From Bacillus sp. FSL K6-3431 (GTDB taxonomy: Bacteria; Bacillota; Bacilli; Bacillales; Bacillaceae_C), in contig NZ_JBBOCT010000001.1 of the NCBI RefSeq assembly GCF_038002605.1, forward strand, positions 3,534,001-3,598,000: a stretch of 64,000 bases of DNA. Direction: 5' to 3'. The notes beneath the pieces are model-generated. The model was not told where the DNA came from, made no database searches, and saw nothing but the letters and a program-made list of their open reading frames with translations. Below, piece after piece: positions 52,457-61,333 of the stretch. How positions within the stretch are numbered: the stretch's first letter is position 1; each line of letters begins with the position of its first letter. A program made the position numbers and the translations under genes.

Positions 52457-53608
52457 TTAAATATGAAAGGATTTGTTCGAATCCTTTTTGAAAAAAATTA
52501 GGGTTGCAGCAATTATTAACAAAATACCTGTAAAGATAAAGCCTTGATTTGCTGATAGTTTTAATAACCCTGTTAAACTGGAGCCAACTACGACACCAAT
52601 GGAGAAAAATGCATAAAAGTATCCATATGCTTTTCCGCGATGCGTCTTTTGTGTGGCCTCAATTAGCAATGAATTAAGTGATGGGAACAAAAAGGCAAAG
52701 CCGAGTCCATATAGGCCCATAAAAACATAAAGAATAGGAATATTTTGACCGATACTAATGAAAATAAGGCTTACTCCCATCGTTCCCATTCCAAATGTTA
52801 ATGTTTGAATTGGCTTAATTACGTCAAAAAGACGATTAGTTGGAAGAATGAAAATGAGAATGGCAACAATACCAAAAGTACTTAGAAGCAAGCCACTTGT
52901 TTGTGTATCTTGTCCAAGGGCAGCTACCTTTAATGGTAGCATATATGCGAGAACACCCTGTGAAAACATCAGAAAAAATGCTCCCAAGAAAGCTTTAATA
53001 ATACGTGAATCTTGGAAGAAAACACGTACTGACATCTGTTCCTTTTTTGCTTGCGTTCTATTTGATGTAACCACTTGTGAACGTAAAAGGATAAACGCAA
53101 GTATTCCTAACGCGATCATAAAGCAAGCAGTTATAGACAATACAGCAACTTCATTTGTTCTGCTTGATAAAATACCACTAAATGCTGGTCCGATGACAGC
53201 GGCTAACCCTACAAATGCTCCTGAAAGCGCCGCACCCTTCCCCTTTTTTGTTGTTTCAACCGAGTTCGCTAAATAAGTAAAAGCTGCTGGGACAATCAGA
53301 CCTGCAGTCAGTCCATGTACGAAGCGAATTAAAAGTAAGAGCCATGCATTTTCTGCAAAGTAATATATAGAAAGAGAAGCACCAGTAAGTAATAATCCAG
53401 AGATCAAAATGAGAAATGGTCCCTTTTTATCTGTTAAAAATCCCGAAACAACATTTCCAATTGTATTAGAAAAAGAATACATACCGACAACTAATCCAGT
53501 TAAAAAAGGAGTTGCTCCGACAGAAATTGCGAGCGGAGTCATAATTGGAAGTTGCGTAAACAAATCAAAGAATGAGAAAAAAACAATAATATATACAAAA
53601 ACACGCAT
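52457..53608 (-). CDS. MFS transporter
   Basis: A 383-residue, 12-helix major facilitator protein. Motif A-like GFLTDKKGPFLILISG lies between helices 2 and 3, and LIRFVHGLTAGLIVPAAFTY in helix 4. The ATG at 53608 follows GGAGGCGG at a rather long distance; an in-frame TTG at 53641 would add 11 residues. The C-terminus is rich in lysine. Resembles YfkF/drug-efflux type MFS proteins, but the substrate is unknown. Confidence 0.83.
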   Translation of the reverse strand: MRVFVYIIVFFSFFDLFTQLPIMTPLAISVGATPFLTGLVVGMYSFSNTIGNVVSGFLTDKKGPFLILISGLLLTGASLSIYYFAENAWLLLLIRFVHGLTAGLIVPAAFTYLANSVETTKKGKGAALSGAFVGLAAVIGPAFSGILSSRTNEVAVLSITACFMIALGILAFILLRSQVVTSNRTQAKKEQMSVRVFFQDSRIIKAFLGAFFLMFSQGVLAYMLPLKVAALGQDTQTSGLLLSTFGIVAILIFILPTNRLFDVIKPIQTLTFGMGTMGVSLIFISIGQNIPILYVFMGLYGLGFAFLFPSLNSLLIEATQKTHRGKAYGYFYAFFSIGVVVGSSLTGLLKLSANQGFIFTGILLIIAATLIFFKKDSNKSFHI

Positions 53609-53641
53609 AAACGATAGCCGCCTCCATCTTAATAACCTCAC

Positions 53642-54061
53642 ACTATCATCTCTTTTTTAACGAAATTAGGCAAGAAGTTCTGCCTTTTTCGAGGATGGGT
53701 TAATAGAAATTCGTGACAATCTTGTTAATTATCCTTTTAATGGATAATAGGGCTATTACGGAAGTTTTTTAGGAAAATAAATAGGTGTGAACCATGATAG
53801 ACTAACAATCATACCCAGCGTTTGGCCATAAGATGGTAAGAAGTGGCTATATTCATGTATTTACCTACATATGATACAATTTCACATAGGTATATTGGCT
53901 GGGATAGTCTCTTAGTGCATTAATCGTAGATGAACAGGTAGTAAAATCGGCTAATATAAAACTAAGGGACCCAGGGAAGCTCAAGGGGAAGGAATAAAAC
54001 TTCTACTTTTGGAGGTTTTACTTTATAAAGTAATGAGTGTGGCCAGAAAGGGGGAGAGGAA
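53642..54061. other. Intergenic region, nothing recognised
   Basis: No convincing gene on either strand. A weak stem AAAACTTC/GAGGTTTT (53996-54022) and a small palindrome ACTTTATAAAGT (54021-54032) lie just before the next gene. Confidence 0.4.
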
Positions 54062-55024
54062 ATGATAAGGATGCAAAGAGAACATATCTTTAAAATAATT
54101 AAAATAATCTTCCCTTTGATATTATTAGTATTAACAGGGTTGGAAATAAAGAAAGCGGCAATGGGAATTAATATTGATTTGCTCCAATATGAAGTAAATC
54201 AATTGCCGTTTTGGCAAATACCTCTCATTTTTATCCTTTCTATCTGTGCGATCACACCGATGTTTTTATATGATATCATGCTTGTTAAATTGTTAGGGAT
54301 TCAAGTATCGCAAAAGAAGTTAGTAAAACAATCCTTCATTGTCAATACTATTTCGAATTTGATTGGCTTCGGGGGGATTGCGGGCTTAATGCTCAGAAAC
54401 TATTTTTATACAAAATATGACGTGAACAAGCAGGTCTTACTGAGGAATATTGCTTCTGTAACAATATTTTCCCTTACAGGAATTTCATTACTCGCAATGA
54501 TTTTGCCAATCAGCTATCGAAACTTTCCTTTACTTAATGAAACTAAATGGTTATTTATTGCTGTAATAGGCGTAAGTTTATGTTTACCTATGTTTATCCT
54601 ATTCTATTGGATTCAACATAAAAGAAATAGTAGCTCTGCTATAAGCTTACAAATGTTTGTAAAGCTTGTTTTGGCATCACTTCTTGAATGGATATCTGTA
54701 TTTTGTGTGATTTGTTTTTTCGCTTATGTGTTGAATATTCCCATTCAATTGACTGATTTGTTTCCTGTATTTATTATCGCCACTTGCGCGGGGGTTGCCA
54801 GCATGATTCCTGGTGGGGTTGGATCGTTTGATCTAGTGTTTATTTGGGGTACCCAAAGTTTAGGTATTATGGATGAAAAGGTATTCGTTTTACTGATTTT
54901 TTATAGAATGAGTTATCTAATTTTCCCTTTCCTATTATCAGTAGCTTTATTTTATAAAGAGATATGGAGGAAGGTAGATTCCTTTTTGGAGCAATGTGCC
55001 AAATTTCTTCTTTCAGGGAATTAA
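54062..55024 (+). CDS. MprF flippase-domain-like membrane protein (UPF0104/LPG synthase TM region)
   Basis: A 320-residue protein with about eight membrane helices, equivalent to only the N-terminal flippase half of MprF. Shared motifs are NTISNLIGFGGIAGLMLRNY, SLLEWISVFCVICFFAYVL, and MIPGGVGSFDLVFIWG. The C-terminal lysyl-transferase domain of MprF (about 500 residues more) is absent. No fragment of it is seen downstream, so this is a naturally short protein. GGGGGAGAGG precedes the ATG at 54062. It may translocate a lipid. Confidence 0.85.
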   Translation: MIRMQREHIFKIIKIIFPLILLVLTGLEIKKAAMGINIDLLQYEVNQLPFWQIPLIFILSICAITPMFLYDIMLVKLLGIQVSQKKLVKQSFIVNTISNLIGFGGIAGLMLRNYFYTKYDVNKQVLLRNIASVTIFSLTGISLLAMILPISYRNFPLLNETKWLFIAVIGVSLCLPMFILFYWIQHKRNSSSAISLQMFVKLVLASLLEWISVFCVICFFAYVLNIPIQLTDLFPVFIIATCAGVASMIPGGVGSFDLVFIWGTQSLGIMDEKVFVLLIFYRMSYLIFPFLLSVALFYKEIWRKVDSFLEQCAKFLLSGN

Positions 55025-55170
55025 TCCTAACCTACTTGTAGTGGGTAGATCTGTAGAAATTAACCGTAGCCTGTTGGTGCCGTAAAAAGTGTATCCGAAT
55101 TGTAGCCAATGCATGGCTATTAATCTTGTACAATATAGCTAAAAGGTGATTTTAAATTTGTTGCAATATC

Positions 55171-55287
55171 AATCGGTAGTAAAACTGATATAAACGCTAG
55201 TAAGTCGCCAAAGATTGGTAGAAAAGTATCTTGAATGGGTAGTAACTACACGAAAATCGGTAATAAAATAATCATAATTGGTAATAA
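55171..55287 (+). repeat. Six degenerate direct repeats with 21-bp period
   Basis: The core GGTAR (once GCTAG) recurs at 55175, 55196, 55217, 55238, 55259 and 55280, exactly 21 bp apart. The fuller consensus is about AATYGGTARTAA. It lies between the flippase-like gene and the two-component operon. Confidence 0.8.
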
Positions 55288-55302
55288 GGCGGCCACCTTA
55301 TA

Positions 55303-55340
55303 AGAGGATGTTCAAAAATTCACCAAATGATAAACAATAA
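55303..55340. repeat. Dispersed repeat, family C, single-end copy
   Basis: AGAGGATGTTCAAAAA then CACCAAATGATAAACAA is the inverted right end of the copy at 61030-61276. Its partner end is missing. It lies 32 bp before the response regulator start. Confidence 0.75.
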
Positions 55341-55371
55341 AATCATATAAACAACATAAAGGATTTGAAAA

Positions 55372-56058
55372 GTGATGAAGAAAGTATTAATCATTGAAGA
55401 TGAAGAGAGTATCCGTAGCTTTTTAACGGTGAATTTTAAAATGCAAAAGTTTATTGTAGTGGAGGCGGGATCAGGCGAAGAGGGTTTAGTGAAGGCAAAG
55501 AAGGAAAAGCCGGATATTGTGATTCTCGATGTTATGCTTCCTGGTATCGATGGATTCCAAGTGTGTGAGCAATTAAGAACGAATTTCCCGGATATTGGTA
55601 TCATTATGTCTACGGCAAAAGGACAGGATTTAGATAAGATTAAGGGATTAGAGTTTGGAGCAGACGATTATGTCGTTAAACCATTTAATCCTTTAGAACT
55701 AATATTACGTGTGAAGTCTTTATTAAGAAGAATGATTGATGAAGTGGAAAAAGGAGAAACATTGAAAAGTGGTCCCTTTTTATTAGAAGTATATTCACAA
55801 AAAGTGTACAAACATAAAGTGGAAGTTTCGCTTACTCCGATAGAATACCTTCTGATGAAATTATTTATGGAAAACCCAGGTAAGGCATTTTCTAGGAATG
55901 AACTTTTAGACATTGTATGGGGACATCATTTCGTAGGGGACACGAAAATAGTTGATGTAAATATTAGACGGCTCCGAATTAAAATTGAAGATGATGTGGC
56001 GACCTCCATATACATAGAAACGGTGTGGGGAACAGGTTACCGTTGGAGGAAAGATTAA
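55372..56058 (+). CDS. OmpR-family response regulator
   Basis: A 228-residue regulator. The receiver domain (about 1-118) has the acidic pocket EDEE near residue 10, phosphoacceptor Asp53 in VILDVMLPG, and Lys in VVKPFNP. The winged-helix output domain (about 132-225) has LTPIEYLLMKLFMENPGKAF and TKIVDVNIRRLRIKIE. Start is GTG 55372 or ATG 55375. It heads a three-gene operon with the histidine kinase and a lipoprotein. Confidence 0.92.
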   Translation: MMKKVLIIEDEESIRSFLTVNFKMQKFIVVEAGSGEEGLVKAKKEKPDIVILDVMLPGIDGFQVCEQLRTNFPDIGIIMSTAKGQDLDKIKGLEFGADDYVVKPFNPLELILRVKSLLRRMIDEVEKGETLKSGPFLLEVYSQKVYKHKVEVSLTPIEYLLMKLFMENPGKAFSRNELLDIVWGHHFVGDTKIVDVNIRRLRIKIEDDVATSIYIETVWGTGYRWRKD

Positions 56059-56061
56059 AGA

Positions 56062-57489
56062 ATGGCTGGTAAAAGAAAACAGGCGAAGAGTATTAAAACG
56101 AGACTTGTTGGCAATTTTATTGTGATTATTTTAATCAGTGTAATAGCTTTTGAAACACTGCTAATCTATTTTACGCAATATTACTTTTATAATAATGCGG
56201 AAAATGTTTTAACAAACCAAATTAAAATATCTTCCGAATTTTATTCGAAATACTTTTCCAATGTTCCATTACAGGAAAATATTATTGATAATGTCGATGT
56301 ATTTTGGAAGCAAACAGATGCCCAAGTTCAAATTATCGATACAACGGGTAGAGTTTTATTAGATTCTGTTGGCGCCGAACATAAAGAGAAATTGCAGAGT
56401 TCGGATTTCCAAGAAGCATTAGATGGCGGAAAAGGTATTTGGATTGGGAAGTTGGAGCAAGGACAAGATAAAGTGATGATCGTTTCTTATCCATTAGAAT
56501 CTGACCAGGAAGTAGTAGGTGTGCTGAGGTTTATTTCAAGTCTTACTGAAGTAGATAATATGTTGAGAAATATTGCCTTTATCTTTATTAGTATTGGAGT
56601 TATTGTGATTGTGATTGCTGGTGCCATTAGCATCTTATTAGCAAACAGTATTATTCATCCGCTTAAGGAAGTGACGAATGGTGCTGAATTAATGGCTACA
56701 GGTGATTTGAAAATAAGAGTAATGAATCAGAAAAATGATGAGATTGGTAGACTGGCCTCAACTTTAAATTATATGGCACAAGAAATTGAAAATAGGGAGA
56801 AAATAAAGGACGATTTTATTTCTCTAGTTTCACATGAATTGCGAACACCACTTACATCTATTAAAGGATGGGCAGTTACCTTGAAAAATGTGGATCCAGT
56901 CGAAAAGAAAATATTTAAAGATGGTTTAACAATTATAGAAAAAGAAAGCGACCGTTTAACGGATATGGTGGAGGATCTGCTTGATTTCTCTAGCTATACA
57001 ACTAGTAACTTAACACTAAATAAAAAAGCGACTGATTTACGAGGAATTTTTGATTTTATTGCGAAACATATGAGTCCAAGAGCGGACAGGGATGGTATTC
57101 AATTTGAAGTTCAATGTAAGGAACTCCCTATCATAACATTGGATAAAGATAGGATAAAGCAGGTGCTTATTAATCTTTTAGAAAATGCATTTAGATTCAC
57201 ATCATCTGCAGGTAGCGTTACATTAAGTGCTTATTTGCAGGAAAAGGAAATTATTTTATCTGTAAAAGATACGGGCTGTGGAATTACTGAAGTAGAATTA
57301 CCTAAAGTGAAAGAGAAGTTTTATAAAGGGAAAAATAGTAGATCGCAAACAGGGCTTGGTTTAGCTATATGCGATGAAATTGTTGGAATGCATGGTGGGA
57401 GCTTAATGATTAAAAGTGAAATAGCTGTCGGCACAGAGGTCATTGTTGCACTTCCATTAGGGGAGGAGGAACATGATGGGGGAAAATAG
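56062..57489 (+). CDS. HAMP-domain sensor histidine kinase
   Basis: A 475-residue membrane kinase. A helix at about 13-36, an extracellular sensor domain (about 37-170) and a second helix (about 171-195) precede HAMP (about 196-248). Then come the dimerisation domain with His258 in SLVSHELRTPL and an ATPase domain with LLENAFRFT, KDTGCGI and TGLGLAICDEIV. It begins three bases after the response regulator stop, with GGAGGAAAG. The stimulus is unknown. Confidence 0.93.
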   Translation: MAGKRKQAKSIKTRLVGNFIVIILISVIAFETLLIYFTQYYFYNNAENVLTNQIKISSEFYSKYFSNVPLQENIIDNVDVFWKQTDAQVQIIDTTGRVLLDSVGAEHKEKLQSSDFQEALDGGKGIWIGKLEQGQDKVMIVSYPLESDQEVVGVLRFISSLTEVDNMLRNIAFIFISIGVIVIVIAGAISILLANSIIHPLKEVTNGAELMATGDLKIRVMNQKNDEIGRLASTLNYMAQEIENREKIKDDFISLVSHELRTPLTSIKGWAVTLKNVDPVEKKIFKDGLTIIEKESDRLTDMVEDLLDFSSYTTSNLTLNKKATDLRGIFDFIAKHMSPRADRDGIQFEVQCKELPIITLDKDRIKQVLINLLENAFRFTSSAGSVTLSAYLQEKEIILSVKDTGCGITEVELPKVKEKFYKGKNSRSQTGLGLAICDEIVGMHGGSLMIKSEIAVGTEVIVALPLGEEEHDGGK

Positions 57490-58903
57490 AGGAACGTTTC
57501 CATACTATTTATGCATCTTGATTCTTTCCCTTGTCGGATGTAGTCATTTTGATTTCAATACAGATGCCATGCTACTCTCTCCAGTTAATGAAATATCACC
57601 CATACAAGGGACTTGGGAGATAGAAGAATTTTCACCTGTAAAAGAACAGGAGAACCGATCCGGTGAAATCGAGCGATACTTAGGAAAGACAGCAATGTTT
57701 GATGATGTAGTTTGTGCTATGGGTGAAGAAAAATGTGTACAACCTAAATACAAAATTATTAATGTGGCTACTGCTGATTACTTTTACAATAAGTTTAGGA
57801 TAGATCAAGATCAGCATCATATTACCGCTGAAAGGGTGGATGTCATTACAGTTACGTCTGATCATCAAGTATTTTATGAGTTTATAAAAATAGAGGATAG
57901 TAAACTGCTTGTTTATATGGAAGGTGGATTTTTATATCTACATAAAACCTCTGATGAGGTAAAAGAAGATATGAAACAAAATGTTGTGGAAGATGATATT
58001 AAAAAGAATAGGGAACACAAAGGGAATAATGTATCAAAAGTAGGTCTATTGCTTGGGATTCGCTCTGCAAATAATACGTATAAAACATTGTGGATTAACA
58101 TGGAAAATAACAAATTAAAGCCGATTCTCACCAATAAGCAATTACTTGTTCCTAGAAAGACAGGATTTTGGGAAGTGGGCCGCTCATCATCAAAGGAAAG
58201 TATATATGCAATGCCAATGACTAATAAAGGAGAGCCAACTATATTAGTGGAGAATAAAAATATTCTTACTGAAAGCCCAGATAGTAAGATCTTATTCGTG
58301 GGAAATGACTATATTGGAACAGAGAATAATTTAAAGCTTAATGTGTTACCAATCGATAATATTAGCCTTGGAAAAGGAATCAAGCTTACAGACGTAACAA
58401 GCAAAAATGCATATGCCATAATGCTCCGTTCCAGTGAAGCATTTATTGCGTCACTTGATCGTGAAAAGGCCCAACAGATTATCAAAAATCCGCACGAGGA
58501 TAATTTTACTTTAGAAAGAAGAAGTGGACATTGGATTATGAAAGGTAGGCTTTTTTACGACCATGCGATTGGCGAAAAAGAGTACGAAGACTTTAATATC
58601 AATATATTAGTCCCGATGAAGCTAATAAATTATGATGAACTGTATACCCCATGGGGAGAAATTAAATCTAGCATGCCATGGATAATAGATGCATATCAAT
58701 CACCTCTGCAAGATACAATGATACTGACATCCAATGAATCCCTTTATATTTATACATTGGATGATGGGAAGATTTCTAATCAACCATTAAGGGAAATCGG
58801 TTTGCAAGATGGCGATACAATAGTAATGGCCGAATGGGCTCTTGGGGATTATGTTGATAAATGGAATGCGATTGTTGAGGAGAATTTTACTATTTTAAAT
58901 TAG
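57473..58903 (+). CDS. Lipoprotein of the two-component operon
   Basis: A 476-residue lipid-anchored protein: signal peptide YYLCILILSLVGCSH, lipid Cys near residue 23. The rest is extracytoplasmic. An N-terminal lipocalin-like start (ISPIQGTWEIEEF, then FDDVVCAMGEEKCVQPKYKI with two Cys) is followed by a beta-rich region whose repeated blocks may form a propeller (for example DAYQSPLQDTMILTSNESLY). The gene overlaps the kinase gene by 17 bases, so it is likely an accessory sensor or target. Family not recognised. Confidence 0.78.
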   Translation: MMGENRGTFPYYLCILILSLVGCSHFDFNTDAMLLSPVNEISPIQGTWEIEEFSPVKEQENRSGEIERYLGKTAMFDDVVCAMGEEKCVQPKYKIINVATADYFYNKFRIDQDQHHITAERVDVITVTSDHQVFYEFIKIEDSKLLVYMEGGFLYLHKTSDEVKEDMKQNVVEDDIKKNREHKGNNVSKVGLLLGIRSANNTYKTLWINMENNKLKPILTNKQLLVPRKTGFWEVGRSSSKESIYAMPMTNKGEPTILVENKNILTESPDSKILFVGNDYIGTENNLKLNVLPIDNISLGKGIKLTDVTSKNAYAIMLRSSEAFIASLDREKAQQIIKNPHEDNFTLERRSGHWIMKGRLFYDHAIGEKEYEDFNINILVPMKLINYDELYTPWGEIKSSMPWIIDAYQSPLQDTMILTSNESLYIYTLDDGKISNQPLREIGLQDGDTIVMAEWALGDYVDKWNAIVEENFTILN

Positions 58904-58914
58904 AAATTGGAATG

Positions 58915-58964
58915 TTTAGTATATAAAAGTCATTGACAGAAGACAATGACTTTTATATACTAAA
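58915..58964. terminator. Long perfect hairpin after the lipoprotein gene
   Basis: A 21-bp perfect stem pairs 58915-58935 with 58944-58964 around an 8-base loop. No T-run follows directly; the next hairpin supplies one. Confidence 0.65.
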
Positions 58965-59024
58965 AACAACTACTTGGTATAACCAAGTAGTTGTTTTTAC
59001 AATAGCTATCTTGTTTAACATAAT
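58964..59024 (+). promoter_or_regulatory. PadR operator and promoter of the third PadR operon
   Basis: AAACAACTACTTGG (58964-58977) and its perfect inverse (58983-58996) are separated by TATAA. TTTACA (58996-59001), 17 bp, CATAAT (59019-59024) form a promoter whose -35 touches the dyad. The dyad followed by TTTTT may also act as terminator for the genes upstream. Confidence 0.7.
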
Positions 59025-59046
59025 AGATGAGAGAGGATGGCATTAC

Positions 59047-59376
59047 ATGTCCATTAGAAGCCAATTGTTAAAAGGGATCTTAGACGGCTGCGTGTTAGCT
59101 ATCATAGAAAAGGACTCAGCATATGGTTATGAACTTTCACAAAAGTTACAAACGATTGGTCTACATGATGTAAGTGAAGGGACGATCTATCCAGTGCTGT
59201 TAAGACTTCAGAAAAACGGCTTAATCCGGGGAGAAATGAGACCATCAGATACAGGACCGAATCGAAAATACTATTTTTTGACTGTAGATGGAGAAGAGGC
59301 TTTAACAACGATCACAGAAGAATGGCAGCAAATATCTAATCCGGTAAATGAATTATTCAGAAGGAGGGAAAATTAA
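59047..59376 (+). CDS. PadR-family transcriptional regulator (3)
   Basis: A 109-residue repressor of the PadR type. SQLLKGILDGCVLAIIEKDS, AYGYELSQKL, VSEGTIYPVLLRLQKNGLIR and GPNRKYYFLTVDGEEAL are the standard helices and wing. AGAGGATGG precedes the ATG at 59047. Its stop overlaps the next start by one base. Likely autorepressed through the dyad at 58964-58996. Confidence 0.93.
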   Translation: MSIRSQLLKGILDGCVLAIIEKDSAYGYELSQKLQTIGLHDVSEGTIYPVLLRLQKNGLIRGEMRPSDTGPNRKYYFLTVDGEEALTTITEEWQQISNPVNELFRRREN

Positions 59377-60044
59377 TGCATGCAAAACAATTAATTGAAG
59401 AAAACAACCATAAAAGAGATCTGTTAACATTGGATAACAAATCATTTTATAGCGATATCCTATTATATATCCGTCTTCAGTTATCGTTATCGGAGCAGCA
59501 GTCGGAAGAGATATTAATGGAGATGCTTGATCATCTACTAGATGGGCAAAAGGAAGGGAAAACAGCGAAAGATATATTTGGACCAGATCCAAAAGCTTAC
59601 GCAGATGAGATTATTGCTCAATTGCCAAAGGAAAAAATGCGAGCTATTATACCATTTGTCACTGGAATTATTTTTGATATAGTAAGCTGGCTGTTAATCT
59701 TTCGCGGAATTGCCTTACTTGTTATCTCGCAATTTAAAGAAGTGGAAACTACGATTTACCCAATTATGGTGACGATCATAGCTGTTGTAGTGCTTAGTCT
59801 AGTGCTATTAGCTGTTTGGTTTGTATTTAGAATGATTAAAAACACATTATTTAAAGAAAAATCAAGCGTGAAAAAGGATTCACTAAAAATAGGTTTATTC
59901 GCTGCAATTTTGATGGCAGTGGTAATGGGGTTAACGATTTTTATTCCGGACAAAGGGCCGTCATTTAACTTTACTTGGTGGGCATCAATAGTTGTAGGGT
60001 GTATTTTGTGGTTAATCACCTATTTCATAAAAAGGAAGAGATAA
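59376..60044 (+). CDS. DUF1129-like membrane protein of the PadR operon
   Basis: A 222-residue protein. The helical N-terminal domain (about 1-85) contains SFYSDILLYIRLQLSLSEQQ and the FGPDPKAYADEIIAQLPKE end. About four membrane helices follow (95-118, 127-150, 170-188, 199-216). The layout fits DUF1129/HAAS-type partners of PadR regulators. AAGGAGG precedes the ATG. Translationally coupled to padR; function unknown. Confidence 0.78.
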   Translation: MHAKQLIEENNHKRDLLTLDNKSFYSDILLYIRLQLSLSEQQSEEILMEMLDHLLDGQKEGKTAKDIFGPDPKAYADEIIAQLPKEKMRAIIPFVTGIIFDIVSWLLIFRGIALLVISQFKEVETTIYPIMVTIIAVVVLSLVLLAVWFVFRMIKNTLFKEKSSVKKDSLKIGLFAAILMAVVMGLTIFIPDKGPSFNFTWWASIVVGCILWLITYFIKRKR

Positions 60045-60128
60045 CTTTTTTAGCTATCATGTAATGCAATGTAGACTGGTAAAAATATACGCGAGTTTTG
60101 AATCCCAAATCCGAAGCAGGAGGAAAAA

Positions 60129-60884
60129 ATGCTCACTAAAAAAAGTGCGAATTTCATCGATAATCTACGATTATATTTAATTACATCTGGTAAAAACGAA
60201 GATGAAGTAAAAGAGCTAACAGAGGAGTTACGAGAACATTTAATCGAATCAGAAAAGCGCGGTAAGAACATGGACGACATCATTGGCGGTACCCCGGCAG
60301 CCTATATGGAATCAATAAAAGCTGAAATGAAAACGGACTATACCGGTCTTGTGAAAAATATTCCGGTCTATTTTTTGGGGGTCATTGCTTATTTTATTAT
60401 GGGTCCAGCTATCCGCGGCGAATTCGAATTGAACATGATCCAAGTTATTGGCTTTCCGATTGTGGCAGCGGCAGCTTTGCTCATTTATGTTGCGTTTCTG
60501 CGGCAAGCCGGTAAAAAACAATATTCATCCAAAAGGCTATTCCTAGTTGGAATGATTGCGAGTACAAGTGTTATGGTGCTTTTTATCTTGCTTTTATTAG
60601 GGAGCAATCTTATTGTGAAGTCGTTTTTTCAAGCGAGCGCTACGGTTAATTGGGTGATTGTCGGGGTCTGTGCTTTCGTTTTTATTGCAGGGGCGATCTG
60701 GAGTAAAACGTGGTTTACCATTTGGATTCCACTGCTTTTATTCATTCCTGATGTTCTTTTCCGTTTTTCAAATTTAGGAGATGAAACGATATTGATAATA
60801 AGTGGTGCATCCTTTTTCTTAATATTTATCTTGCTTATATTGAGCTTGCTCATACAGGAAAAGTTTAAAAAGAAGCAAGGGTAG
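60129..60884 (+). CDS. HAAS-domain membrane protein
   Basis: A 251-residue protein with an N-terminal HAAS-like helical domain (about 1-65: FIDNLRLYLITSGKNEDEVK, ELREHLIESEKRGKN) and about six membrane helices. It begins 84 bases after the previous gene with CAGGAGG before the ATG. Same general architecture as its neighbour, so the two may form a hetero-oligomer. No enzymatic motif is visible. Confidence 0.78.
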   Translation: MLTKKSANFIDNLRLYLITSGKNEDEVKELTEELREHLIESEKRGKNMDDIIGGTPAAYMESIKAEMKTDYTGLVKNIPVYFLGVIAYFIMGPAIRGEFELNMIQVIGFPIVAAAALLIYVAFLRQAGKKQYSSKRLFLVGMIASTSVMVLFILLLLGSNLIVKSFFQASATVNWVIVGVCAFVFIAGAIWSKTWFTIWIPLLLFIPDVLFRFSNLGDETILIISGASFFLIFILLILSLLIQEKFKKKQG

Positions 60885-60901
60885 AATAATGATCATATAG
60901 T

Positions 60902-60948
60902 AAATAACTAAGGACATTGATTATTGCATCAGTGTCCTTAGTTATTTC
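60902..60948. terminator. Terminator of the third PadR operon
   Basis: AAATAACTAAGGACA pairs with TGTCCTTAGTTATTT, extended by TGAT/ATCA with a bulge. Confidence 0.8.
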
Positions 60949-61029
60949 CCATCGTGATTGTTCGTTCCGAAGCAAAGTATGATTAATTTACAATTTTAAG
61001 TCGTATCAAGTAGACTAGGAATAATTAAA

Positions 61030-61276
61030 GTGCGTGTTCAAAAAGGTGCCAAATTAGAAACAAGAAGTTCGAGGCGCGAAGGTTTTGAGGATCAGAGCTA
61101 TGCTATTAATACGTGAGAACCGGACTTGCACAGGAAGTTCTAACTTCTACGTTGCCCACAGGACGTACTTGCAACACGACGTGAGCGATCTTAACATTTA
61201 GTAGAAGTACGACGTACCTTTGCCAACGAAGAAATTCGCTGTTTATCATTTGGTGACTTTTTGAACATCCTCTTAA
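61030..61276. repeat. Dispersed repeat, family C, long copy
   Basis: Left end TGTTCAAAAAGGTGCCAAAT with GAAACAAGAAGTTC; right end CAACGAAGAAATTC, TGTTTATCATTTGG and CTTTTTGAACATCC. Compared with the copy at 20038 it has about 150 extra bases in the middle, including GAAGTACGACGTAC-type stems. No open frame inside. Confidence 0.8.
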
Positions 61277-61333
61277 AGGACTTTTTTACCTTTATCTACT
61301 ATTATCTACTATAAAAATAAAAGGAGCACAACC

